Source: Chamaecyparis obtusa (taxonomy: Eukaryota > Streptophyta > Pinopsida > Cupressales > Cupressaceae). Taken from it: a DNA stretch of 64,000 nt. The notes under the pieces were generated by a model. That model was given only the letters and a program-made list of their open reading frames with translations. It did no database searches and was not told the DNA's origin. A program made the translations under genes and the position numbers. The DNA lies in the NCBI GenBank assembly GCA_027943335.1, contig BSBK01006031.1, forward strand, positions 1 to 64,000, written 5' to 3'. Shown one piece after another: positions 49,740 through 62,705 of this stretch (position 1 is the first letter of the stretch; every line of letters starts with the position of its first letter).

Positions 49740-51450
49740 CTCAGTCACATACCTTGGGTCACTTGGGTCAAGCGTGGTCGCGAGCAATCCAGTGACTCCA
49801 TGGGTGGAACAGGGTTGTCATTGGTGTTAATCCATCCAACCATAGCCAATGGAGTAGATGGTTCGATGCTAGGATAGATGGTTTGAAAGATACACTGTGG
49901 AGCTACTTTTAACTCACCCTCACTGCAAGTTTTGGCATCGACTGAGATCGCCTTGCCAAATGCAAATAAAGTTGAATCACCCAAAAATAAGAGAGTTTAT
50001 TAGAGAACTCAAAAACACAACCCGTAGCCCTTGATGGTTTGTCAATACCTCTCAAGAGGTCTGAGATACGAGCATCAAAAGATCATTGCCCAATCGTGCT
50101 TAGTGCACCTTGGGGTCACTTGGGTCAAGCGTGGTCGCGAGCATTCTAGTGACTCCGTGGGTGGAATGGGGTTGTCATTGGTGTTTACCCAGCCAATCAG
50201 AGCTGATGGAGAAGACAGTTCGATGCCAAGACAGATGGTTTGAAAGATACACTATAGAGCTACTTTCAACTAACCCTCACTGCAAGTTTTGGCATTGACT
50301 GAGATCGGCTTGCCAAATAAAAATGAAGTTGAATTTCCCAAAACTGAGAGAGGTTATTGTATACCTTAGAAGAATGATCTCATAGCCCCTAATGATTTTT
50401 TGATACCTCTCACGAGGTCTGAGATATGACCCTCAGAAGATTTTTGCCCAATCATGCTTAGTACACCTTGGGGTCACTTGGGTCGAGCGTGGTGCAAGCA
50501 TTCCAGTGACTCTATGGATGGAATGGGGTTGTCACTAGCATTTACCTGGCCAACCAAAGCCAATGGAGTAGATGTTTTGATGTCAGGATGGATGGTTTGA
50601 AAGATACACTTTATAGCTACTTTTAATTGCCCCTCACTGCAAGTTTTGGCATCGATTGAGATTGCCTTGCCAAATGCAAATGAAGTTGAATCGCCCAAAA
50701 CCAAGAGAGTTTATTTTAGACCTTGGAATCAAGATTCTATAGCCCATAATGGTTTTTCAATACCTTTCATGAGGTTTGAGATATGAGCCTCATAAGATCG
50801 CTACCTAATTGTGCTTAGTGCACCTTGGGATCACTTGGGTCAAGTGTGGTTGCGAGCGTTCCAGTGACTCTGTGGGTGGAAATGGGTTGTCACTAGCATT
50901 TAGCTGGCCAACTAGAGCTGATGGAGAAGACAGTTTGATGCCAGGATGGATGATTTGAAAGATACACTTCATAGCTACTTTCAACTGACTCTCACTGCAA
51001 GTTTTGGCATCAACTGAGATCACCTTACCAAATGAAAACGAAGTCAAATCACCCAAAACTGAGAGAGGTTATTGTAAACCTTAGAAACATGATCCCATAT
51101 CCCCTAACAATTTTTCAATACCTCTCATGAGGTCTGAGAGATGAGCCTCAGAAGATCGCTACCCAATTGTGCTTAGTGCACCTTGGGGTCACTTGGGTTG
51201 AGCATGGTGTGAGCATTTCAGTGACTCTGTGGGTGGAACGGGGTTTTCACTAGCATTTACCTGGCCAACCAGAGTTGATGAAGTAGAAGGTTCAATGCTA
51301 GGATGGATGGTTTGAAAGATACACTTTAGAGCTACTTTCAACTGACCCTCACTACAAGTTTTGGCATCGACTGAGATCACCTTGCCAAATGCAAATGAAA
51401 TTGAATCACCCAAAATTGAGAGAGGTTATTGTAGACCTTGAAATCATGAT
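49740..51450 (-). repeat. Array of 357-358-bp units (E2)
   Basis: The landmark ACTTGGG falls at 49,761, 50,118, 50,476, 50,833 and 51,191 (spacings 357, 358, 357, 358). Read on the minus strand, each unit aligns with the plus strand of the E1 array without large gaps. By eye about 70% of positions agree over the best 86-bp stretch (the part starting GTTGTCACTAGCATTTACCTG on the E2 plus strand). Minus-strand frames give FAFGKAISVDAKT, where E1 plus-strand frames give FEFGNTFSVDVRT. Stops occur in each unit. Confidence 0.92.
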
Positions 51451-51633
51451 CTCACAGCCCCTGACCAAATAAAATATTCTAGAATTCTTAAATTGACCGA
51501 TGCAATTATTTGACCAAATGAGATGCCTATCCATAACAATACCATTTTCCTACAAGAAGTCAAAATAGTTCTGGAAACAATGTTGAACAAAATCATGAGA
51601 GTGAGACCTATCATCGCTCATATAAAAATAATA

Positions 51634-53958
51634 CTATTTGATTATATTTCTCTCATCTTTTGTGCTATCAAGGGAATGTCTATATGTGATGTGTACAAAA
51701 ATAGCAACCTGAATGGAATTGTAATATTGAGCTTGAGTCTCATTTTGGGGCTGCAATGTATAGTTCTCTACAAAGTCTACAATGGATATAATAGTTCCAA
51801 TGGGGAAAGTGTCCTTACACATCCTAAATTGTTGATCCAACCATTAAGACTTGTGACTATGCCTTGCATACTTGTAAAAAAGATTTTTCTTGAAATCTAA
51901 GATAATATCAACAACATTGTATTCTTTTGCAACTAACTCACATCTATAGCCTTCACCTCCACTCTTCAATGTGTATTTCACTATTTCATATACCTTTTTT
52001 TGGATGAGCGTCTTTCCAAAATTGTGTTCCAAACCCTCATGAAAACATGTCCTAAACTTGGACAAGCCACTACATTCTGAGCACCTGGCATTTAAGCAAT
52101 CTTTTTTATAAAATAAACAACCATCATCTCTTTGACATAAAAATTGATCTAGCAAATCTCTTGATGATTTGGGAAGACCACTTGCACCACAATACTCTAG
52201 CATTTCATTAGTATGCAAAGTAGAACAAATGGACTTTAATAATTCATGATGCATTGAAAACTCAACATGATATTTCCAACAACATGTATTCTGAATCTTA
52301 AGGGGTACACAATAAAATGGCTTCACGGATTCAAAAGACCTTTGTGATATTTTCAATGTTGTATGTGTCTCACAAATTTTTTTATACAACATTGTTTGAC
52401 TTACCTCCAAATAATGTTTAGGATGCAGAATGCGGTCTTGATTGCCAACTCTCAACTTCAAGACATCCTTCACATTTGGTGACACTCTTGAGTTAGCATC
52501 CCAAAATTGTTGAATTTCATCCTTGACAACATCTGTTAGTTTCCATGCTTGACCCAAGTGACCCCAAGGTACACTTTATTCACCTGTAGTTTCCTTGCTT
52601 CCATCATATTATTTATTTATTTATAATTCACTCCTACCTTCTACATTTCATTTATCATCATTTTTGACATGTGAGTATATTTATTTACTCACTCTCTCTT
52701 CTACATAGTTTTATGTCATTATTTTGTCTTATAGGACATCCTTCTCATATTTGACCATTTTTATTTTTTAATCTTTTTGTACCTCTCTTCTCTCTCCTCT
52801 CCCCTTCTCCCCCCTCCTTTTATTACTTTCCAGATCTGCAATCCACTATTTTTTGTTCCTCTTTCTCTCTTGCATCCTGATGATGGATCATGTACTATGA
52901 TCTGAAACGTTGATGGTAAAAAATTCTACACAATCAAATCCAGAGACTGATAAAAACATATATATGGATTTTGGAAATCTCATAGATTTAACATCTATTA
53001 GCTTCTCATTGAAATGTGGAAGTCTCCCACCATAATCCCATGTATCAATTTGAAGCGGATCATCAAGTCTTTTTCTTCTTGCAAGTACTCTACCCAAAGT
53101 TTTATGGTCTATATTGAAGTGAACACAAGTTTGTCTTATCAAACGAGCCTTTCTCAACTAATGACTTACTAAGGAGGTTGTAATAACCCTCTGAGAAAAT
53201 CTCTTATGTTTTTCTCTACTAGTCTTCCCAATGCTATTGAGAGCATTGAAAAGATTCTTCACAACAATGGTATTTCTCTCCATTATCTTGTTCACACGAA
53301 TCTTCAATTTCAAAAGCATAGGTCTCATCTTTTGCATCTTTAACAACTGCACAAAAATTTGGCATTGCTCAACCAAAGTCTTATTTCCAAAAAATTGATC
53401 ATAAATTCTTGAAGCCCACAACCTAACGGTTCTATGTGATCACTTTCCTTCCCAATTATTCATAATGTTCTCCTCAATTTCAATTAACCATTTAGGTGTT
53501 CTTGAAAGCCCCCAATTTGAAGATTGATTATCTTTATTGCAAGGGAATTCATTTCGCATATAATTTGGAGATGTGTAACGTTCATGTGGTTCTTGTGCAA
53601 CATGTTCATTCCCCAAGTCTACATTTTCAATCTCCATCTATACATTTTCATCTTCATTCCATTCATTGTCATTCCCCAAATCTACGTTTTCATTCCCCAG
53701 GTCTACATTTTCATTCTCCATTTCTACATTTTCATCTTCAATCCATACATTGTTATTCACAAAATTAATTTCCATATTATTTTCAAATTCAACATCCTCT
53801 TCACTTGCAACTACATTTACGGGGTCACCTTGATTAATGTTTAACATACCTTCTCTCCTTCTTAGGTGATTTTCCCTATCTTTTCCCCTATATGCTTGAA
53901 TTTCTTCATCCATCACCCTCCTCTTGCGTTTAGCTTTTCGACAACTACTGCTTCCCAT
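51634..53958 (-). pseudogene. E2 transposase relic, C-terminal half missing
   Basis: From an ATG at 53,958 (MGSSSCRKAKRKRR) the frame is constant to 51,634, broken by TAG 53,638, TGA 53,440, TAG 53,158 and TAA 51,844, and by the insertion at 52,543-52,989. Homology with E1 is clear: PKWLIEIEENIM versus PKYLIDIDTNIL, RKARLIRQT versus KKSRLIRKT, and FWDANSRVSPN versus FWKNNTWVSPN. The first Asp motif SIVDFVENYTLQPQNE is present. The sequence stops soon after, about 180 bp before the array, so the second and third Asp motifs and the C-terminus are deleted. Low-complexity ENVDLGN repeats lie near the N-terminus (53,590-53,760). Confidence 0.8.
52543..52989 (+). mobile_element. 447-bp insertion with hammerhead-ribozyme-like motif
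   Basis: It splits the E2 transposase frame and is flanked by AACATCTGTTAGTTT (52,528-52,542) and AACATCTATTAGCTT (52,990-53,004), a 15-bp target duplication with two differences. It contains CTGATGA (52,877), then the stem GATCAT/ATGATC with a five-base loop, then GAAAC (52,904). This is the core layout of a hammerhead ribozyme, as carried by Penelope-like elements. The stem is offset by one extra base on each side, and I could not place the cleavage site. Its first 30 bp match the 357-bp array unit in reverse. Confidence 0.6.
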
Positions 53959-54003
53959 GGTGAGACCACAAGTTGACAAAAAACAAAAAATGGGCCCCAA
54001 ATC

Positions 54004-54007
<4 letters not shown>

Positions 54008-54058
<51 letters not shown>
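54008..54058 (+). repeat. CT dinucleotide microsatellite
   Basis: About 50 bp of TC/CT lie just upstream of the E2 transposase start, probably in its 5' leader or promoter. Confidence 0.95.
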
Positions 54059-54059
<1 letters not shown>

Positions 54060-54184
54060 CCCCGCCACCTTCTCCCTCTCTCTCTTCCTCAATGGCTGCC
54101 CATGAATTTTTTAAATGGTTGATTGATTTCATTTCCTTCTTTCAATGGTCATCCATGATTTTTCCGCAATCTTCCAACCTTTCA

Positions 54185-54420
54185 TACATAGTTGTAAAAT
54201 ATATATTAATATATTATACATATAAAATAATATATAATGTAACATTTAATATTAATATATATTAAATAATATTTATTGTAAAATGTATATTATATAATAT
54301 TTAATATATAATTGATATTATATAATATTTAATATATATAATATATAATCTAATATATAGTTTTTGATATAATCTAATATATATTATATATAATATATAA
54401 TCTAATATATATAATCATAT
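54185..54420. repeat. AT-rich low-complexity tract
   Basis: Degenerate TAATATAT runs lie upstream of the E2 transposase, with no other feature. Confidence 0.85.
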
Positions 54421-54740
54421 AAAGGATGGAGAAAGGGGAGGGAGAAAGGGGAGGGAAAAGTGAAAAATCAAAATTATGCCGGCATTTTTGGGTACCCAAA
54501 AATATCGGGTACCCAATTAGGCTCGGTATTACTTTGTGCACCAAACCTACAGCGTCAACTATTGAAATGTCTCAAAAATGTGATTTTCCCTTGTTTCTCT
54601 AAGTTCCAGACTTCAACCATGTAGCTGCTGACTTTTTTTAACCCAAATTTGATGAAACGAAAAGGGTATCTTAAGGAGATTATCAGCTTTCTATCGATAT
54701 AATTGTTGTCAAATTTTGAATTTGGTAAGTAATTATTAGA

Positions 54741-54975
54741 TAAGTAGGAGATATTTTCCACAACAAGTTAATTTGTGATATTGCTATCAGGATTCAACTA
54801 TGTAGTTTTTCAAGTCAAACTCATTGACCCATGATTCATGAGTAGTGGTTCACACAAACCCATCTCTCATGAGAATGAATGGAACACTTATCACTCATTG
54901 GATCTAGGTGATGCTCATAGAGGTGAAGCACCGGGACTTTTCAGAAGGTCACCCATCCTAGTACTACTCCTAGGT
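54741..54975 (-). mobile_element. Truncated copy of the 5S-derived repeat
   Basis: It matches the unit at 46,379-46,740 (GATATTGCTATCAGGATTCA, then GATCTAGGTGATGCTCATAG) and stops inside the 5S-like core at AGTACTACTCCT. It lies in the E2 subterminal region. Confidence 0.85.
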
Positions 54976-55167
54976 GATGATCAAAGTAATTATTAGTTTT
55001 TTTCTAATTGAGTTACCTCTAAAGTGCTGATTTATATACTGATTGAAAAATGACTATAACTTTCAGATGGTATAACATTTTTGAAATCCAAAAAATGTGT
55101 CACATTCTATGCTTCGCCTACTATAAGGAAATTTTTTTTTTGAATTTTTTAAAGTGTTGAATGAGTT

Positions 55168-55353
55168 AAGGTGGTCAGACACGGGAGTTTTTTCATTCTG
55201 AAAATGTTGTAGCGGAAAATTCATAATTAATTTTTTTTTTGGAATAAAATTACAAAAAAATATGCATCACATTCAAGCATGAGTCTACTACTTATATATA
55301 AAATCTTATAATAAAATATTATCATTTGATTATAATTAAGGTGGTCAGACATA
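55168..55353 (+). promoter_or_regulatory. Doubled subterminal motif of E2
   Basis: AAGGTGGTCAGACACGGG (55,168) and AAGGTGGTCAGACATACA (55,338) lie 447 and 277 bp from the right end. The small TIR element has variants at matching distances. This arrangement suggests transposase-binding sites, by inference. Confidence 0.6.
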
Positions 55354-55586
55354 CACCTACTTTTTTTTTTTGAGAAATTTTGGTACTATTGCATTGAAAT
55401 CTATACTTTTCACCAATCATACTAACTTTTTTTCAAAAAAGGCCTAGTAGTTTAGAAGCTACATTCAATTTTCTACAGATTCTATTCTTAAAATTTTTTT
55501 ATATTAGGTTGATAGCTAGTTGAAATTTTCATGTCAAGTTGACTAACCCTGATTTGCTGATTTTTCATTGCCACTTAAGGGCATAG

Positions 55587-55615
55587 TTTGGCCCCTCATG
55601 ATCTTGCACATACCC
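55587..55615 (-). repeat. E2 right terminal inverted repeat
   Basis: It ends ...GCACATACCC, followed by TCAA (55,616-55,619). It is identical over 29 bases to the left end in reverse complement. Confidence 0.88.
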
Positions 55616-55998
55616 TCAATCATGATCAAAGTAACTCCATCTCCTATGCTTTCTAAAATCTATAAATAGAGGGATAAAATCAGGAGAAAAAGATCCACAT
55701 ATCTGAGAATTGCATCATCATTATAGAAAATTTGAGCTAGGAGCATATAATTAGCATAATTGAGCATAGTTTTCATTGAAATATGCTTTAATTGTGCAAT
55801 CAAATAGCTTAATTCTCATTTTAGGATTGTCACTAATGGAAGCTTTCTGAGGGATTTTCATTAGCATACCTAATTAGAGAGCTATAGGATGCTTATTGTC
55901 ATTATTTTCTTTAAATAGCTTACTGCTTGTCATATTTTAGCTTAATTTTATTCAGATCTTGACAAACTAATCCTATAAAGGTACAAGTATTGTACACA
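55616..55998 (+). mobile_element. Outer Tat-type gypsy element: 5' LTR, second half
   Basis: It resumes the LTR begun at 31,390. A TATAAATAG box lies at 55,661, and the LTR ends ...TTGTACACA at 55,998. Confidence 0.78.
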
Positions 55999-56001
55999 AA
56001 A

Positions 56002-56019
56002 TGGAACCCACCATGGGGC
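56002..56019 (+). promoter_or_regulatory. Primer binding site of the outer gypsy element
   Basis: TGGAACCCACCATGGGGC starts three bases after the LTR CA end, in the position of a tRNA primer site. Confidence 0.75.
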
Positions 56020-57662
56020 ATTAGGCCTCATTGATCAAATTTCAAAGTAATTTGCAAAATTATAGGACTTTGTGTTTGAATTCTCTATTTTATAGGTGAA
56101 CTAGCGCATTCAAGACTCGAAATAGCACTTAAATTCTATAATAGCGCATTTACATAATTCTATAATTTGAAAAAGTGCATTTAAATTCTATAATAGCGCA
56201 TTTAACTAATCTTGCAATGTGTTTAATGCTTGAAGTAGTGCATTCAATTAATCATGTAGTGCATACAACTATTTTTCTAAATTGTTAAATATGATAGTAT
56301 ATAATGTTTTCTTTGTGTTTTTTGAATGTCAGAACATAAAAAGGTACAAAAACCATAGACCAGAATCAACAGAGAGGATAAGGCAATCAATAAAAGGTTG
56401 AAAAGAGAGAAAATGATTCATCTAAATAACTTTTTGGAGGATTCCAAGTAGGAAGGTAAAGATTTTGATAGATATTTGCATATAATTGATTTATATAAAT
56501 TAAAATTTGTCTCTTTGAATTGGATTTCCATGCCTTAAGTTCTTCATTTTTAATCAATTTGACAGAGAGGGGATGCAAAGGAGCTGGAACGATTGCCACT
56601 AGGTGAGTAGATCAATTGAAAATTAAATCAAAACTACCCCTAGACATTGCTAGCTACAAAAAAAGGTAAGCCTATATCCCTTTGCATTTTTCTTAAATTG
56701 TGGCAATTTGATTTAAATCTAGTAATTAGCAGCCTATTATTGTTTGGGAGATTTAGTAGCGGGCCTATGCTCTTCACTTTTTAAGTGAATCAAAATTCCA
56801 AACCTACTAGATTTTTCAATTAAAAGAAAGGCTAAGTCAATAAACAAATACTAAGATTAAATCCTATTGCTTGTGGAGGAAGGTATTAGGTGATTATGCT
56901 CTTCACCTTTTAGGTGAATCGAAAAGCTCTAGAAATACCTAATTCCCATTAGATTAGAAGGATTGGAAATTGAACATTGTTAATCATGTTTAGAAGTGGG
57001 AAATAGTACTATGGATATGCTCTTCACCTTTTGGTGAATAAAACTCCCAAACCTATCCTTTTACTTCATTTATTTGCTTTAAATGAACATTCTAGAAGAT
57101 TAGTGGGCTTTCCTCCTAAGAATTTGCCTTAACGAGGCCAATGAGAGGGAAAACCCAAAGTGGGATACAATTAACTTTTCCACAATAATGCAACCCACTA
57201 TAAAATAAAATGTACTTATCCTTAATGGGGTGAGTGAAAAAAGGTTACCAAGAATCAAACCTCCTCGAGTAGTCCTTCAAGATTGCACAAAACTCTGATA
57301 TACCAGTCGTGGGAGGCCCCTAATTATTGTGGGATGAGACTTGATATTTCTTTCAATGGAATCATTATTATTGCCTTGTTAAATTATAAATCCTACCTAA
57401 TAGAGCCATGTTTAAAAACAAAATTTGACTATAGGTAGATTGCTTGAAGTGACTTTTTGTTAAAAACCCGTGACAAGGTTCTATACATTTCAAACATTTC
57501 ATGTTTAGATGGTTTAAAAGACAAGTTTACTTGTGATTTTTTTATTTGAAGATACATATAACAAGGAAGAAACATCCATTTGAGAAATCATCTTATGTTT
57601 TTAAAAAATCTACCAAAAAGAACAATCACCAAAAGAGGGGAAACTCCATTTGACTTAAACCT
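56020..57662 (+). other. Untranslated leader of the outer gypsy element
   Basis: No coding was recognised. The motif ATAGCGCATTTA recurs at 56,100-56,270. The block ATGCTCTTCACCTTTTAGGT, containing a small inverted repeat (TTCAC...GTGAA), occurs three times, near 56,768, 56,896 and 57,017, each about 120-130 bp apart. These would form hairpins in the RNA leader. Confidence 0.6.
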
Positions 57663-59330
57663 TTGTTGATATCAGTTTTCATGACATCACATAAACTAAA
57701 AATATCACTACAAGAAGATGGCACTTGCATAACACAAGAGGTCCCCAAGTTGATATTTCAAACTCCTTTTATTGAAACACAAGACCAAGAAGAAAGTCTC
57801 CCCAACTTATTTGAAGAAATAGTCAATCCAATGGCTAGAAACAATGATTTCTATGGCTATACTCAAGGGGGAAATAATGTTCAGATCAGGGAGAAAATAA
57901 CCAAATAAACAAAGGGGCAAGGGAAAAAACCCAAGAGAAAGCCAATAGGGCTGCCCAAGACCCCAAATTTCTTGAAATAATGGAGAAGCTCTTAGAAAGA
58001 AACAAAGAGAGATACTTCCTTAACTTAGTCCAATCAAGAGTTAAGCTTCCTCATGATTATGACACAATGACATTAAAGAAAAATGAGGAAGAGGAAAATC
58101 CATTAGGTACAATAAAAAAACAACTTAACATATTTCAAGAATAAATTGGCACTATGAAGAAAGCGGTCGAACCATAACCCTTTTCTATTGAGGCCTTTTC
58201 CCTTTTCCTTTTAATCAAAACTTGGTTATGGTACCTTTCCCTTCCAACGTGGTTTTTCCAAGATATAACAAGTACATGGGTAAATATGACCCACAAAACC
58301 ACTTAAGGGAATTTTATGGCTTGAGTATTGAGTTCATGCATGATACCACCTATTTAATGTGGCTATTTCCAAGAAGTCTATGAGTCCAAGCCATGGAGTG
58401 GTTCTCAAAATTACCACAAGGAATAAAGACATTCAAAGAGCTAGCCTCCAAATTTGTGACTCACTACTCTTATAATATAGACTACAAAATCACCATGCTA
58501 AACTTATCTGACAAAAAAAGAGGACGGTGAGCCTTTTCTATCCTTTCTCCAAATATGGAGATAGTTTTCATGAGATATCCTAGAACTATAATTGAAAAGG
58601 AGAAGATGGAAAATTTCATGAATAATCTAAAAATGGAAATGAATTATAGACTTAAACTTTAATATCTCCCAAAATTTGAAAAGATAATTGAGAATGGGAT
58701 ACATATTGAAGAGGTGTTGGTAAAAAAGAGGAGAGATCAAACTCTTTAAAGAAAAAAAAGGTTATATTAACACCAATAATAATATAAATATAAATAATAA
58801 TAATAATAACAAGGCAGCTAATAACAAAAATGATAAATCAAGGTTTTGGTTGAAAAACAAAAATAAAAACCTTGTGAATGATGGAGTTTTAGAAGCTAAA
58901 AACTTAAAATCGACCACTTTTAATTTATCAAGTGGCTCTAACCAAACGAACAATGTAAATCAAATGACTAAGACCCCTTTTAATTACAACAATAATTCTT
59001 TCAAAAATCAAGGGGGAAATAAACCTAATCCTTTCTTCGCTCCTATCCAAAGGATAAAATTCACATTCTTGGGAGAACCCTTGGAAAATGCTTTGAGGAC
59101 ACTTGCAGCTAATAAAATCATTGTCTTACTTGAATCAAGACCATATGAACCCCAAGTTTAACCCACATGGTGGAATGATGCACACCATTGTGAGTATCAT
59201 CAAAATAAGGGACACCAAACTAATGATTACATAAAAATCAAACATTTAGTCCAAGATTTAATAGACAATGGAATGATAAAGGTTGAAGAGACCCAACACA
59301 ATGAAGATCACATGGCCTTTAAGACCCCTT
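57663..59330 (+). pseudogene. Outer gypsy element gag
   Basis: It starts near 57,663 and after several frame changes shows a gag domain: KYMGKYDPQNHLREFYGLSI, AMEWFSKLPQGI and FVTHYSYN (58,230-58,500). A decayed zinc knuckle, CEYHQNKGHQTNDY, lies near 59,190, where the last Cys is Tyr. An AAT microsatellite (58,765-58,812) lies in the middle. Stops and frameshifts are frequent. Confidence 0.8.
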
Positions 59331-59599
59331 TCTTTAATCATGAGAAAGGAGAAACATAGAATGCTAATCAAAATAACAAGAGAGGAAATGAAAAAGTTAA
59401 CTTTACTCACACCAATGACAATACCATAAACTCTTTAAATGGGTGTGAAAATTCCATCAATGTAATAGTGGTGAAGGAAAATAAAAATGAAGAGGCCTCA
59501 AATGTCATGACTAGGGGGAAAGCATCTAAAATAATGTTGCCTGGTGGTGCCCCTAGAATCATTATATCAAATAAAACATCCCCTTCCTCAAAGAAATAC

Positions 59600-60250
59600 A
59601 ACTTAGTAGATCAACTCCAATGAAATCTCGCATAAATTTATATTTTGGAGTTGTTAAAAATTTCACCTACCCATAAATAAATCTTGGATAAAGCTATTTT
59701 CAAAACCAACATTCCCTTGAATTTGGACATGGATGAATTTTAGAATGTATTAGGACACATAGTCGCACCTCATTGTTTATCCTTTCTGAGCAAGATGTGT
59801 GTCCCTAAATCATCCCCCAAAAATTCTATTGCATATTGAGGTCTTGATGCATAAGGTTAAAGATTCCTTATTGATAGAGGAGTTATTCTAAACATTTGTA
59901 CTTTGAAGCTTGTAAAATCCTTAGGGTATTTTGAAGAAGCTAGAGATCCTAAAAGAAAGATAACCATAAAGGCTTATGATGATGAAGAGCTTATGATCTA
60001 GATCCTCCAAAGGGATAATAGTGCTCCCTATCCAAGTGGATCTTATGCAAAAGGAGACTATTTTTCAAGTGCTATATTTGAAATTGACTTATAACATTTT
60101 ATTTGGAAGACCATCGATACACGAAATGTAAGCAGTACCCTCAACATACAATCAATTCTTGAAATTTCCATACATGAGGCAAAAAATTATGTTGAGTGGA
60201 GACCTAAATCCATTATGATATTGTAACAATATCAAGCCCATAAATGATTG
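59600..60250 (+). pseudogene. Outer gypsy element protease region
   Basis: The region is heavily decayed. RFLIDRGVILNICTLKLVKS near 59,865 aligns with the Tat-type protease active-site block, where Asp-(S/G)-G-A is expected. The frame then continues KITIKAYDDEELMI. Stops lie in all frames. Confidence 0.55.
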
Positions 60251-60251
60251 A

Positions 60252-60900
60252 TTGGTTTCTCATAATGTCAAAGGCACTACATCAAAACAAATGGAACAAG
60301 GACAAATTTTGAAGGACCTTCCTTCACTAAAAGGAAAAGAGAAGATGGATGAAGAAGACATTCTTGTTAGAGATAATCAAATTCCCACTAACTTAACTAT
60401 ATCGACTAAGGGAAAAGATAAAGTTAGTGATAAAAGTCCTAAAGAAAAAGAGGATGAAAATAATTCAAAACCTACCCAAATTCAAACCAAAGAGGCTCAT
60501 TACCAAAAGATGGACACCGTGATGAATTTTTTTGAAAAGCAATGCAAGATCAAGCAAAGTAGTGTGGGATAATATTCCTTATCCATGATGGATTTGACAT
60601 TATCTCCTAAGTCTCATGGAAAACCTTCTAGTGCAAATCCACCTCAAAAATACAATAATAATTTTGTAAGGGTTGGCACTTCTTTAGCCATGGATGAAGA
60701 GGATAATGAGATTTTGAAGTGGCTATATAAGGATGATGAGTCAAGTGCTCATGAAAAAAAGAATTCAAAACATTAGGATCCCTACCCATCAATATGTAAA
60801 AGGTTTAGAAGTTATAAAAAAGGTGGGTTACAAAGGACAAGGACCTTTGGGTAGAAGAAATGAAGGGTTGATTGAACCCATATAAATGTCTTGGAGGGAA
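60252..60900 (+). pseudogene. Outer gypsy element linker with G-patch motif
   Basis: A Lys/Glu-rich linker (60,252-60,572) is followed by HQYVKGLEVIKKVGYKGQGP and LGRRNEGLIEPI (60,788-60,880). This is a G-patch, a glycine-rich RNA-binding motif seen between protease and RT in some Tat elements. Confidence 0.65.
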
Positions 60901-61660
60901 AGAAAGGATAAATCAAGATTATGGTATCTTGAACAAGGATACACTCAAAAGAACCACCCTATATTCTATGAACAAATCTTGTAATTAGACTCTCAAAGTG
61001 ATTGAGACTCAAACAAATGGGAGTGGGATTGCTTATCTAGTGAATCTTTCCAAGATAAAGAAGTGGATGTAGTTCATACTTATGCTCCTAGTCGAGGAAA
61101 AAGACAAGAGTTAACCTCAAGATCAAGTTCTAATCAAGCTTCAAGTTCTAATCAAGAGACTCAAGAAAATGCATCAAGTTAAGAAGCAAAAGACTCTCAA
61201 TTGGTAGGAGAACCCTATGTACACTCATGGACACCAACAACAGAAGAATCTAGAAATAGGTTTAACCCATGGGAATTTTATCCACAAGAAACCCAAGAGG
61301 ATTTAAGTGAAGAGGATTTTGACCCAAGTTCTTTGGAATACTTATAAGGAGCACATATTATAGACTTAACCGATACAATGTATGAACCTTCTAATGAATT
61401 CATGTCTCTAAATCTTGTCAACTTTAACCAAGCCAATGATCCCTTATCTCTCATATATCTGGAACTCATTGAATGGGATTCCATACAGCCAAACAACCTT
61501 CCAACATTCCTAAATGATAAATCTATGACCTTATACCTAAATGTGGTTGAACCTTCTTCTACCAATGAATATAAAAAAGAAATGATGAAGGAAAGTATCC
61601 AATCTCTCAGTCAAGAAATAAGAGAAAAAATTAAAAAAAATAAAAAATTGAAAGAGTCTA

Positions 61661-62705
61661 ATGGTGAAAACCACAAGGTGGCAAGCAGTATTAGACCAAA
61701 AAGAGAAAGAAATAAAGGACATTTCCGAAGGTGAAAACCCAATTGTGGAAACTAAGGAAGAGAGATTGGATACTTTTCCTGAACATTATGAGGAGAGATC
61801 ACCTATTCTGATAGAGCCGACAGAAAAGATCAATATTGGGGCTAAATCAGATCCAAAGGTCATACATCTAGCAACATCATTGTCAAATGAAGAGAGAAAG
61901 GAATTTGTAAAATTCTTCAAAGAAAGGAAAATAAATCTTGCATGGTCTTTTGATGACATGCCAAGACTAGATCCAAATTTGATCATGCATCAATTGAACA
62001 TCAAAGAAGGGGTAAAACTAGTCAAGAAAAAGTTGAGAAAAATGCACCCACACATCACGCTTTGTGTCAAAGTGGAATTAGAAAAGTTACTAAAAGTTGG
62101 GTTCATAAGAGAAATTGACTATGTCAAGTGGATATCAAATATTGGGCTTGTTTGAAAAGAAGACAAGTCCATCATAATTTTCACAGATTTCTTTGATCTC
62201 AATTTTGCAGTCCAAAGGATGACTTTCCTTTACCAAGTATAGATGCTATAGTGGATTTGATAGTAGATCATTTTTTCCTCTCATGGATGGATTTAGCAGC
62301 TATAACCAAATAAAAATTACACTAAAAGAGAAAGATAAAACAACTTTTACATGTGCATGGGGGATATTTTGTTGGAATGTTATGCCCTTTGGTCTTAAAA
62401 ATGCACAAGAAACCTATTAGCGAGCCATGAACACTATATTCCATGATATGATGCATAAGTTCTTAAAAGATTACATGGATTACATACTTGAAAAATCTTA
62501 TTCAAGGGAGGAACATCTACCAATATTAGAGAAAATATTTACAAGGTTAGAACAATTCAAAGTGAGACTTAATCCAAAGAAATGTGCCTTTGGGGTACAA
62601 TCTGGAAAATTGCTAGGGTATATAATCTCAACAAAAGGAATAGAGGTGGATCTCGTGAAAGTCAAAGAAATAATGGAAATGGGGGCACCTAGAAATATGA
62701 GTTAG
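61661..62705 (+). pseudogene. Outer gypsy element reverse transcriptase
   Basis: The N-terminal part reads NIKEGVKLVKKKLRKMHPHI and GFIREIDYVKWISNIGLV to a stop at 62,155. Middle blocks are shifted (DDFPLPSIDAIVDL near 62,220). The C-terminal part has MHKFLKDYMDYILEKS and LNPKKCAFGVQSGKLLGY. The active site reads YMDY where YxDD is required, so the enzyme is dead in addition to its stops. Confidence 0.88.
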
